Notes under the pieces: model-generated
What the model was told of the DNA's origin: nothing
Database searches by the model: none
What the model saw: the letters and a program-made list of their open reading frames with translations, nothing else
Translations under genes and position numbers: made by a program
Part shown: positions 8,921 through 16,445 of the stretch, piece after piece
Layout: each line of letters opens with the position of its first letter
How positions within the stretch are numbered: the first letter of the stretch is position 1
Assembly: GCA_001460835.1 (NCBI GenBank)
Contig: CYKH01000420.1
Span: forward strand, 28,445-59,648
Source of the DNA: Bodo saltans
Taxonomy: Eukaryota; Euglenozoa; Kinetoplastea; Eubodonida; Bodonidae
Reading direction: 5' to 3'
DNA length: 31,204 bases

Positions 8921-9027
8921 GGGTTGTACCGCATAGCAGCGGCTACACAGGTCCGTTTTGCTAGGTGGGTCCTTTCTTTTCATTTCATTTACCATGCATC
9001 TGTGAGGAAATTTTGTTCATAAGTCTC

Positions 9028-9078
9028 ATAGGATCTCATTCATTTTGCTACTTCATTTTTTCGTTGATACTTTCAAAG
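9028..9078 (+). promoter_or_regulatory. Probable trans-splice acceptor for the EF-hand-like gene
   Basis: A T/C-rich tract extends over about 45 bases and is followed by AAAG with the AG at 9077-9078, eleven bases before the ATG at 9089. Confidence 0.5.
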
Positions 9079-9088
9079 GATTGCAAGC

Positions 9089-9595
9089 ATGGGTCCAACC
9101 ATCAAACGCCGTGCGTCCATCACCTCCGATCCAGGAGGCAAGGGTGGAGGTATGATGTCGGTTGTTGCAGCTGCAAACGTGCTTCAGATTGGATTGTCGA
9201 AGAGCTTTCGTCGCACTGGAAACGCGGAGAAGCGGTCGCAATCGTTTCGCAGAATTTTTCGAGCGTTGGTTTTTGTTGTGATTGCCATCAAACGCCTTCA
9301 GCCACGTTTAAATCAATCCGAAGTAGAGCAGATCAAACTCCTGTACGATAATGCGGGAGGCGTCAACAATGTCACTCAGCTCGTATTGCTCATGCAGCAC
9401 GCCGGCATTCACGGCACAGATGATGTATGTCGCCAGGCTCTGAAAGAAATAGGATACAAAGACGGATTTCTGATGAGCATGGAACAGTTTCGGCACGCGT
9501 TTGAACACTGCAAGCGTGACTTGCTTGCCATGGCCAAACGCAATGATGATACACTCGATGCATTCACTGCATACCCTCCTCCACTCCGTAGCTAG
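9089..9595 (+). CDS. EF-hand-like protein, possibly interrupted at its 3' end
   Basis: 168 residues. The N-terminus is basic (KRRAS, RSQSFRRIFR). Residues about 74-145 form a helix-loop-helix pair resembling degenerate EF-hands: S-E-V-E-Q-I-K-L-L-Y-D then Q-L-V-L-L-M-Q-H-A-G, followed by C-R-Q-A-L-K-E-I-G-Y-K-D-G-F-L and M-E-Q-F-R-H-A-F. The loops lack most Ca2+ ligands, so the role is probably structural, perhaps flagellar; this is inference. It ends at TAG 9593-9595 just after D-A-F-T-A, where related EF-hand proteins often continue into a second pair. The same frame holds another EF-like segment shortly downstream (9623-9865), so the C-terminus may be truncated by mutation or sequencing error. 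Confidence 0.72.
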   Translation: MGPTIKRRASITSDPGGKGGGMMSVVAAANVLQIGLSKSFRRTGNAEKRSQSFRRIFRALVFVVIAIKRLQPRLNQSEVEQIKLLYDNAGGVNNVTQLVLLMQHAGIHGTDDVCRQALKEIGYKDGFLMSMEQFRHAFEHCKRDLLAMAKRNDDTLDAFTAYPPPLRS

Positions 9596-9622
9596 CTGGG
9601 GCTTTGCTACCGTTTGCGGTAA

Positions 9623-9865
9623 CTCCTCATTGGACTTACCGTAGATGTACAATTGATCGCGAAAGGCGGCGTTGCTGCTGGTGGTGGTGTGACAGCTGCT
9701 GCATCGCCGGCGTCCTCTATGGCTCCAGCAGGTGCGACAGTGTCACCAGGGACAGCCGCGCTGGTCAAGCCAGGATCGCCTGCTGTTGTGCACAAAAAGT
9801 TTGTGACGTATGAACACTTTGCAAAGTTCTTTAACTCCACAGGACTTGACGAAGACGACGGATAG
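9623..9865 (+). pseudogene. Orphan coding-like segment with an EF-hand-like end, no ATG at its start
   Basis: This open segment lies between TAA 9620-9622 and TAG 9863-9865, in the same frame as the preceding EF-hand-like gene. It has no ATG near its start; the only one is deep inside, near 9719. It reads L-T-V-D-V-Q-L-I, an Ala/Pro/Gly-rich linker, then F-V-T-Y-E-H-F-A-K-F-F-N-S-T-G, like the closing helix of an EF-hand, and ends D-E-D-D-G. Composition is protein-like. It may be the detached C-terminus of the 9089 gene, an unrecognised exon, or a decaying remnant. I cannot tell which from sequence alone. Confidence 0.45.
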
Positions 9866-10111
9866 CAGAATCTTACCAGTAGCGGGAAGATAGTACCATC
9901 AAAGAAACGAGGAGGCAATCGAAGTCATCATCAAGACGAGTGGTGGACTCGAGCCGGAGACCCAGATGACACTCGCTGGCTTGACACCAACAGTAGTGCG
10001 TGGTGTCCCCCTGCATCCTCGTCCGATATCCACCTTTCCACCATCGACCGAAACTCGCCGCTTTCCTTGCTGGAGAGGCTAGAGAGCAATCTTGAGCTGT
10101 CTGAAACGAAC

Positions 10112-11158
10112 ATGTCTCGAGCGTCCCCTCATTATCTACAAACTATGAAATCTTTCGAGTCCACTGCGTCAAGTCCAATTGCACCAAGCCGCGCGAAAAA
10201 CGGCACGGGGGGAGACGCCCAACAACGGTCGCTGTTGCCCATCCATACCGTCGCTGCAAGCACATCGAACGTGACGTCTGCACGCGAAGACTCCACAAGT
10301 TCATCTCGCACAGAAGGGAGCGCCGGAATCAACGGACTTCTATCCGACCGAGGAAACCTCGGGATGTCGACAGATAGCATCGGTGGTGCTCCACCAGGGA
10401 CCACAACTATTTTAGTAGACTGCGACAGCCGCTCCCCAGCAGCTGCACAAGAGATACTCAAGCCTCAAAGTGTCAAAATTGTTGCGGAAAACTCGTACCT
10501 GACGCAGCAACCTGGTGAACGAGAGCCGGCGGAAAAGGTTGTCACGCTGGACGCTGCACGCTCCCCAACTCGGTCTGACCAGCACCGTCCGCTATCTGCA
10601 GCCTCGCGACGATCTGTCTCACCCTCCAGTTGGGCCGACTTCATTGAGCGATCTCACCAAGACGAAGTACGGCGCCAACAACGCATTCACTCTGCACCTT
10701 CGCAGCGACGCTTTGGGGGAAAGAAAGATTTTTACGTCGCATCAACTCTCCCAGGGGCTTGCTTAAATCCTCCTGCAGCCCCATGCTACTGGCGCGAGGC
10801 AATCATAGAGAAGAATGTCCTTGCGTCAGCCGATGGAGTCGCTGAAGTGAGCTCATTGACTGCAGCAGCCTTACTCAACCGTCCGCCGTTTTTGATCAGA
10901 CCAACCTCAGCATGCAGCACCGTAAGTGGCAGCGCAGCGCGCGTTGTGCGGCAACTGCAGCAACAGCGCCCAGCGTCAGCAACACCAAGCAACGCAACAA
11001 GGAGTTCGCTGCTGCCGCTGTCAACGTTCGCTGACAACAGCGAGCCAACCAGCAACGAATTGATGTCGCGGTGGGTGAGCGGTGGCAAGTTGGCCTGTGG
11101 CGACAGCAAACCTCGAAAAATGTTTCATCGAGGTGCAACCTCACACTCGAAAAGGTAA
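10112..11158 (+). CDS. Ser/Arg/Pro-rich hypothetical protein with RPxSA motifs
   Basis: 348 residues from the first in-frame ATG. Mostly low complexity, rich in Ser, Thr, Ala and Arg, without membrane segments. Three R-P-x-S-A motifs are visible (RPLSAASRR, RPTSACS, RPASATP), as is a related H-S-A-P-S-Q-R-R. A central segment (W-A-D-F-I-E-R-S-H-Q-D-E-V-R-R-Q-Q-R) looks helical. RPxSA-type motifs recur in axonemal microtubule-associated proteins, so a cytoskeletal role is possible, but this is only a suggestion. The frame stays open upstream back to the TAG at 9863, giving about 80 further codons without an ATG, so the true start is uncertain. Ends in TAA. Confidence 0.7.
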   Translation: MSRASPHYLQTMKSFESTASSPIAPSRAKNGTGGDAQQRSLLPIHTVAASTSNVTSAREDSTSSSRTEGSAGINGLLSDRGNLGMSTDSIGGAPPGTTTILVDCDSRSPAAAQEILKPQSVKIVAENSYLTQQPGEREPAEKVVTLDAARSPTRSDQHRPLSAASRRSVSPSSWADFIERSHQDEVRRQQRIHSAPSQRRFGGKKDFYVASTLPGACLNPPAAPCYWREAIIEKNVLASADGVAEVSSLTAAALLNRPPFLIRPTSACSTVSGSAARVVRQLQQQRPASATPSNATRSSLLPLSTFADNSEPTSNELMSRWVSGGKLACGDSKPRKMFHRGATSHSKR

Positions 11159-11413
11159 CATCGCTCATGTGTATTCACGCTTTTATCTTTTCGGAATGAC
11201 AACACTCATCGTTCTCGGGAGTAAGCCTATCGTTTGTCAGCGACGCTTGCTTCTTTGTACACTCTCATGAATATCTTGAATTGCATCGTGGATGCGTTGA
11301 TTGGTGACACATCATATTCTTCTCAGCTTCTTTTGTTGCACTTGAGATACGAAGCCAATTGCAGGAGTAAGAAAAAAAAAGTCAACAACAACAAAAAAAA
11401 AAGAAATCAAACA

Positions 11414-12334
11414 ATGGAGAAGCACAATATGCGAACTCTCCAAGTGCTGTCGCTTTTAGTGTTGGTCCTTGTGCAACATCAAGCAGAGTGTGCTGTAAAA
11501 TGCGACTCGACGGTAGCTTGCTTTCCCATGAGTGCACCATCGTGTACCCGAGGCAACAATATCAACTTGAGATTTTTTATGGAAGCCGCTGAAGGGTATG
11601 AGGACTCGACCATCGAGGATATCACCTCTCCGTTCAGCAACCGCACCATCACGTATGCGTTCTGCCCTCGTGTGGATGAGCTGCAGGCCTTCAACCTCAC
11701 CAGTGCCCCCATGTACGCCTCTATCAACCACACGAGTGTGCAAAACAGCACCAACTACACCTACTTTGTGGACAGTGTGAACGATACGTATGTATCTGCC
11801 TACGGTTTTGGAGGATCACTGTCAGTAGCAGTGCCTGCTCCCAACACCTCGAGTCAAGTGATGATCGTCACCAACGGCACTTACCAATGCGACAATGAGC
11901 CCAACGCAATCCTGTTGGTGGATTTCTTGGTGTTTCAAATCTCGTTAACGAGTGGCGTGTTCACCTACCCAGGGGCGGTTGCTCCCCAAGAGAACGTGAC
12001 GGAGGGGGTGAGTGCGCAACCACAGGGTGTCGGATTCCAACCAACGTGCACCGGAGGCCTTTGTCAACTCGACGCGACACTGCCGTGTATTGGTGATCCG
12101 GGAATCCAAAACTGCGCGCGCTGCTACAAAAATTCTGCCGATGTTCTGAACAAAACTGTCCAAATTTGGGTGTCCTACTACGGCACCGACAACAACGGGA
12201 GAACTCTTCTTAGTGGAAGCAGTAACCCATTGAACTTCCGGAAGTACGCGGGTGCTAGTGTGTACAGCACCCTCTCCAGCAGCCTTGACAAAGTGTCTAA
12301 TGGAGCTTCACTTGATCCGTCTCTTTCCCCGTAG
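11414..12334 (+). CDS. Secreted/surface cysteine-rich glycoprotein, family member A
   Basis: 306 residues. The start at 11414 is chosen because it gives a clean signal peptide (MRTLQ then a Leu/Val core ending H-Q-A-E-C-A) and follows an A-rich leader; the frame extends upstream without a good start. The mature protein is rich in Cys and N-glycosylation sequons (N-R-T, N-L-T, N-H-T, N-S-T, N-Y-T, N-D-T, N-G-T, N-V-T, N-K-T). The C-terminal third has C-I-G-D-P-G-I-Q-N-C-A-R-C-Y and YYGTDNNGRT, then N-P-L-N-F. These are shared with the next gene. No C-terminal membrane segment is obvious, so secretion is more likely than anchoring. Function unknown; I do not recognise the family. Confidence 0.85.
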   Translation: MEKHNMRTLQVLSLLVLVLVQHQAECAVKCDSTVACFPMSAPSCTRGNNINLRFFMEAAEGYEDSTIEDITSPFSNRTITYAFCPRVDELQAFNLTSAPMYASINHTSVQNSTNYTYFVDSVNDTYVSAYGFGGSLSVAVPAPNTSSQVMIVTNGTYQCDNEPNAILLVDFLVFQISLTSGVFTYPGAVAPQENVTEGVSAQPQGVGFQPTCTGGLCQLDATLPCIGDPGIQNCARCYKNSADVLNKTVQIWVSYYGTDNNGRTLLSGSSNPLNFRKYAGASVYSTLSSSLDKVSNGASLDPSLSP

Positions 12335-12410
12335 AAAAATATCAGCCGAGGAGAGAGAGAGGGCGCTCAGGTACCAAAGTTGCTGCACTTGCTCGAAAAC
12401 GCTATCACCG

Positions 12411-12431
12411 CTCTTTTTTTCTGTTTGATAG
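12411..12431 (+). promoter_or_regulatory. Probable trans-splice acceptor for family member B
   Basis: A C-T-C plus poly-T tract at 12411-12427 is followed by AG at 12430-12431. The ATGs at 12475 and 12483 would then lie in the leader unless a nearer acceptor is used. Confidence 0.4.
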
Positions 12432-12566
12432 ACGGATTGCGCAAATTGATACATTAAGAAAAGAAAATTGATTCAATGTCTAATGTGTTGTCGTAAAGTC
12501 ATCTGTGATTCCTTTGCATATAGCAACCCCTTTGAACGCTTTTTTCAAAACCATAAAGTTGTCGGG

Positions 12567-13376
12567 ATGGTGAAACTCGGGCTGATTGCCGTTGTTGCTC
12601 TTCTATTAATCGCTTTTGCGCACGCTGTGGATGACTGCGTTGCCTCACTCGCATGCCGCCCGTGGAATCAACACGTTCCCTGCACATCAGGTGCGTCAAT
12701 GGACCTTCGCTTCGTCATCGATACCTGGGAGGGAAGCACAAATGACGCCTACTCCAACGGCCAAGTTGCATTCTGCCCACTGGTAGACGCAAACCAGGCG
12801 TTTGTTCTCGATGGCGTGTCGGACTATATCGATGGGGCGTTCCTTAATGGTAACGCGTCGTCTACCTTCAACAACACGAACATTTATGTCTACGGACAAG
12901 GATCCCTCGACTCATCCGCCAATCCACAATCCGACGGCTCAGGCGCACTGTTCTCTTACATTTTCCCTTCAGCTGGCGGTGATGCGCCGCAGTTCGGTTC
13001 CGGCTGCGGGGACGGCGAGCTGGCTGTGGTATCGTTCTTGATGATTAACTTTACCATGACCAACGGCGCGTACCTGTATCAGCACAATGGCACTGAGATT
13101 GGAGGGAACCCCATCAACAGCGGATGGGTGTCCACGTGCGACTCTGGCAACAAGTGTTTATTTGGCGACCCAGCGTGTATCGGCATGGGGAACGTCATGA
13201 ACTGTGCCAAGTGTTACAACCAGGCTAGCCTCGACCAAGTGTCCACGCGAGTGTGGGCTGCGTACTACGGAACAGACGCGTCAGGGAAGACGTACATTAG
13301 TGGACAGGACAACCCGTTGAACTTCTTGCAGTACGCCTCGGGCTCTGCCTACATTGATATCGCGAACAACCTTTGA
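12567..13376 (+). CDS. Secreted/surface cysteine-rich glycoprotein, family member B
   Basis: 269 residues. The start at 12567 gives a textbook signal peptide (MVKLGLIAVVALLLIAFAHA); upstream in-frame codons encode non-signal sequence. It is a divergent paralogue of the preceding gene. Both share an early C-x(5-7)-A-C, a D/N-L-R-F strand, a F-C-P-x-V-D motif and the C-terminal block C-I-G...N-C-A-K-C-Y...YYGTD...G-K-T...S-G...NPLNF...Y-A...S-x-Y. Sequons N-A-S, N-N-T, N-F-T and N-G-T are visible. Function unknown. The tandem arrangement suggests local duplication followed by strong divergence outside the C-terminal block. Ends in TGA. Confidence 0.86.
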   Translation: MVKLGLIAVVALLLIAFAHAVDDCVASLACRPWNQHVPCTSGASMDLRFVIDTWEGSTNDAYSNGQVAFCPLVDANQAFVLDGVSDYIDGAFLNGNASSTFNNTNIYVYGQGSLDSSANPQSDGSGALFSYIFPSAGGDAPQFGSGCGDGELAVVSFLMINFTMTNGAYLYQHNGTEIGGNPINSGWVSTCDSGNKCLFGDPACIGMGNVMNCAKCYNQASLDQVSTRVWAAYYGTDASGKTYISGQDNPLNFLQYASGSAYIDIANNL

Positions 13377-13701
13377 GAAGGGGGTCATGTTTAGAGTGAC
13401 CACGATAGGCGTGTATGGTGTGAGAGTGGCGCCTGCGTTCGGGGGTTACTGTGTGGAATATACCGAAGAGAAAAATCAACTGTTGCGACAAAAAAAAAGT
13501 GCACAAAAAAGCGAGAGAAGCGATCTGCATGCTGTTTGAACCGTGCTGCTCCAATTACATAACCACTTTTTTTGATACTTGCCACAACATTAGTTGTACC
13601 TTTGGTGATGTGAGGCATATTGCTCATGTTCTTGATTTCCTTAATTTGAGGACACAATACAGAACTTTCTCCACGGACAATTACTCACCACGATTAGAAA
13701 A
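13377..13701 (+). other. Intergenic region with several candidate splice acceptors
   Basis: 325 bases. An A-rich stretch occurs at 13490-13512. T-rich tracts are followed by AG near 13592, 13649 and 13696. The last is five bases before the ATG at 13702. No supported gene; short open frames here lack coding character. Confidence 0.45.
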
Positions 13702-14391
13702 ATGTCGTGGACAATAGGTCAATATGCAACAACACTAGTGGGTTCAAGTTGCATGGGTCTACTTTGCGCGTACTACATTCAGCATAGCAGCCAATGGGAA
13801 AGAGCGCAACGGCAATTTCTTCACAGTCAGAAAATGGTGGAAGCAACTAAAGTAGACGAACCTCGCATCGACATGGTAATCACTCGTGATCATGGAGGTG
13901 AAATTGTGGGGACGACGTCATCGCCACCCCCGCCCACATCTCCAAATATGGCGACATCTGCCAGCGCGCTCACCGGCAACGTTGTCAACGCCGTGTTGCG
14001 CGACGATAACACAACGCAAAACGTTGTCGTGTTGTTAAAGGGCGTCTTTACCCATCACGATTTCTTATTTCACTTGAAGACTCACTTCAAGGAGCAATTC
14101 ACCACCAATGACGAGACCGTTTCATCACTCAAGCACTTTGTTGTGGATGGCATTCTAAAGGACCCATTTGTATCCGACCAACTCATTGGCGTGGGAAAGG
14201 ACTTGGGCACTCACCTGAGGGAACACCCACGAGTGCATCCTGAGCCTGTGTTAGAGCTGCTCAAAAACGCATCGCTTGACGCACTGCGGAGCGATCGATT
14301 CCAGCGAGAGCTCTTAGAATCGTTGAAGGAGGGTGGGAAGCACGCCGTATTTTTCGGTAGCAGCCCTCCGGCCGAATCCCCCAAAAAGTGA
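13702..14391 (+). CDS. Membrane-anchored protein with helical repeats, unknown function
   Basis: 229 residues. A hydrophobic segment (about 8-26, T-L-V-G-S-S-C-M-G-L-L-C-A-Y-Y) near the N-terminus looks like a signal anchor. A Pro-rich stretch (S-S-P-P-P-P-T-S-P) follows at about 73-81. The rest is helical with a loose 35-residue periodicity: V-L-L-K-G-V-F...D-F-L-F-H-L, then F-V-V-D-G-I-L-K-D-P-F-V-S-D-Q-L, then L-L-K-N-A-S...D-R-F-Q-R-E-L-L. A mitochondrial or ER membrane location would fit; nothing shows an activity. I do not recognise the family. Ends in TGA. Confidence 0.75.
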   Translation: MSWTIGQYATTLVGSSCMGLLCAYYIQHSSQWERAQRQFLHSQKMVEATKVDEPRIDMVITRDHGGEIVGTTSSPPPPTSPNMATSASALTGNVVNAVLRDDNTTQNVVVLLKGVFTHHDFLFHLKTHFKEQFTTNDETVSSLKHFVVDGILKDPFVSDQLIGVGKDLGTHLREHPRVHPEPVLELLKNASLDALRSDRFQRELLESLKEGGKHAVFFGSSPPAESPKK

Positions 14392-14407
14392 CCACACCAG
14401 TTCTGCA

Positions 14408-14441
14408 CCTTCCTTCTTTTTCTCGTTGCGATTTTTGATAG
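14408..14441 (+). promoter_or_regulatory. Probable trans-splice acceptor for the coiled-coil gene at 14604
   Basis: A C/T tract of about 30 bases is followed by AG at 14440-14441. A second T-rich tract lies at 14488-14510, without a tight AG. Confidence 0.45.
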
Positions 14442-14603
14442 CTGCCTATCGTTGTCACACAAAATACTTAATCTTGAGCTCAGTTCATGCTTGTCTTGTT
14501 TCTTTTTTCGTGAACAACTGAACGCAGTCCAATCACTCTCAAGATACCGGAACCGGAAAAGAATAGAGAGAGAGGAAGAGCATTTCTCTCACAGGGACAC
14601 ATT

Positions 14604-16301
14604 ATGACGTCACCAAGTGGTGTGATTGGCCAAAGCCAAGCAACTCTGGTGGTGTCCAGTGCCACACTCTCCGAAGGAACTGTGCTGAGCTGTGACGCTG
14701 ACCACAATCGGCTGCAGCTGGGGAGTCACGGTGTACTGTCTGGCAGAAGGGTTGCGAATGCCCCAACTCAAGGAGAACTGGCGAGGCTCTTGTCATCTGC
14801 AATTTTAAACCAACCCACAGGCAGTAGTGCGACGCACTACTATGTTCTGGCCGGATCGGGCGTGGAGGATGCGCTTCTGCTCAGAATTGTAGCTCAAGTT
14901 TGTGCGGAGCACGCTGCTGACGCGTACTGTCACGTGTTTGCCTCGGTGGAAAATACCCCTCAGCTCGTTTGCGAAACTCTCACATTCGATGATTTGTATC
15001 CTTTTGCAGGAAACAGCGACATCACCGCTAGCACTACAACGATGCCAGCTGGAGGTGGTGATGCTGCTCCTCCTTTGCGGGGGATTGCATATATCACTGT
15101 TGTGTTTCGTCAGAGTGCGTCGCGTGCTGTCATAGTGGGTGGGGAACGTATTTCGATCACCATGATATCGCTTCTCGAAATTGCAGGTGGAGATCGAACC
15201 TCTGTGTTTCTCTCCATTGGAAACAAATTATCGCCAGCGAATGCGCTTAGCCTTGTGCATGAAGTCGAGGCCCTAACCGAACTGCTGAAGGGCGATTCCG
15301 TTGACGTGTCTCTTGACACGATCGCACCTTCAAACCCCCAACCGTTGCAACCTATAGATCACACAACAGGTCGGACAAACGATTCCATTGAAATCGCGCG
15401 GCTTGAAGAAGAACTTCGCGGTTACGTTCTTAGATTAGATGAGGTTCGACGGGAAGTAGCCGTTGAGCGTGACTCGTGCAATAGACTTCGAATGTTGCTC
15501 GAGGAATCGCAAGCCGCCTTGTCCAGCGCAACACGACGTGCGTCCTCCGCCGAAGCAAATGATCACGCCCGGCAGCGAGAGGAGCGAGAACGCCATCACC
15601 GTGAGCGTGAAGGACTGACGCTTCAGATTGACGCGTTACAGCGGCAAGTAGATCACCTTTCCGCAAATAATCGAACGCTAGAGGAGCGGATACTCCGACA
15701 TCAGCAAGAGCGAGATGATCATGAGAGAGATCGACACGCATGGCAGCGTCAGATCGACGCAGCAGAATTACGCTCGGCAAACATGTCATCGGTTATTATG
15801 GAGGCGAAGGAGGAGTTTCAACGGCATCAGAAGGAAATGCAGCGTGAGCTGATGCAGACCGCTATGGATTTTCAGATTCGCGAGAGGCAATGGCAACGCG
15901 AGCTCACTGAGGCATTTCAGGGTCGCGAAGATCAAGACCGGTGCGTTGCAGAGTTGGAGGCACGTGTCGAAGCGCAAAGCAGACTGGCTGCTCGTGACGC
16001 AGAGCAGTTTGCTGCGCACCATCATGATACGGAGATGGAATCGTTACTCCACCAAGTGAAGGCCCTCTCCCCGCTTGGAAAGTTGTTGACCCTCTCCGCT
16101 GCGGCATCGCCATTTCGCCACCACCACAACGAGCCAATGGTGCATGGAGCGCTTCGCCTTGACCCCTATCCATCGCACGCGTCTCAACTAACGTTCCAAC
16201 GAGACAACAACGCGTCGCCGCACCGGCTAACGAGGAGGAGCCCAAGCGGACACCGAACCCTTGTCTCACCCCACCCTGGTGATCGAAACCTTGAGTTTTA
16301 G
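14604..16301 (+). CDS. Coiled-coil protein with a possible degenerate kinesin-like head
   Basis: 565 residues. Residues about 260-490 form a long, strongly charged coiled coil. The first 230 residues are globular and echo a kinesin motor: A-T-H-Y-Y-V-L-A-G-S-G (77-86) stands where a P-loop G-x-T-G-S-G-K-T would be. S-L-L-E-I-A-G-G-D-R (189-198) resembles the switch-II DLAGSE motif, followed by a S-I-G-N-K-L-S-P...L segment like the I-N-K-S-L helix. The P-loop Lys and Thr are missing, so an ATPase is unlikely; it could be a pseudo-motor or an unrelated fold. The C-terminus is basic and Ser-rich. Ends in TAG. Confidence 0.78.
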   Translation: MTSPSGVIGQSQATLVVSSATLSEGTVLSCDADHNRLQLGSHGVLSGRRVANAPTQGELARLLSSAILNQPTGSSATHYYVLAGSGVEDALLLRIVAQVCAEHAADAYCHVFASVENTPQLVCETLTFDDLYPFAGNSDITASTTTMPAGGGDAAPPLRGIAYITVVFRQSASRAVIVGGERISITMISLLEIAGGDRTSVFLSIGNKLSPANALSLVHEVEALTELLKGDSVDVSLDTIAPSNPQPLQPIDHTTGRTNDSIEIARLEEELRGYVLRLDEVRREVAVERDSCNRLRMLLEESQAALSSATRRASSAEANDHARQREERERHHREREGLTLQIDALQRQVDHLSANNRTLEERILRHQQERDDHERDRHAWQRQIDAAELRSANMSSVIMEAKEEFQRHQKEMQRELMQTAMDFQIRERQWQRELTEAFQGREDQDRCVAELEARVEAQSRLAARDAEQFAAHHHDTEMESLLHQVKALSPLGKLLTLSAAASPFRHHHNEPMVHGALRLDPYPSHASQLTFQRDNNASPHRLTRRSPSGHRTLVSPHPGDRNLEF

Positions 16302-16400
16302 CTGGCTCGTATCTTTTGCGAGCCACCCCCCTGTATGATTTACACTCAGCGCCCTTTTTTGTTGACTGGAGCACTGACACTGCTACTTTTCTCAACTTAG

Positions 16401-16429
16401 TCTTTTTTTTTTTTGCCCGAATAACGCAG
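16401..16429 (+). promoter_or_regulatory. Probable trans-splice acceptor for the TPH-like gene
   Basis: A T-C-T plus poly-T tract (16401-16418) is followed by ACGCAG ending at 16429, sixteen bases before the ATG at 16446. Confidence 0.6.
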
Positions 16430-16445
16430 AACAAGATTGTTTCAA

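Noticed and set aside
9966-10080. A short out-of-frame ORF starting with ATG at 9966 upstream of the 10112 gene
   Set aside because: No coding signature, and it would be removed if splicing occurs after the nearby pyrimidine stretch at about 10061-10068.
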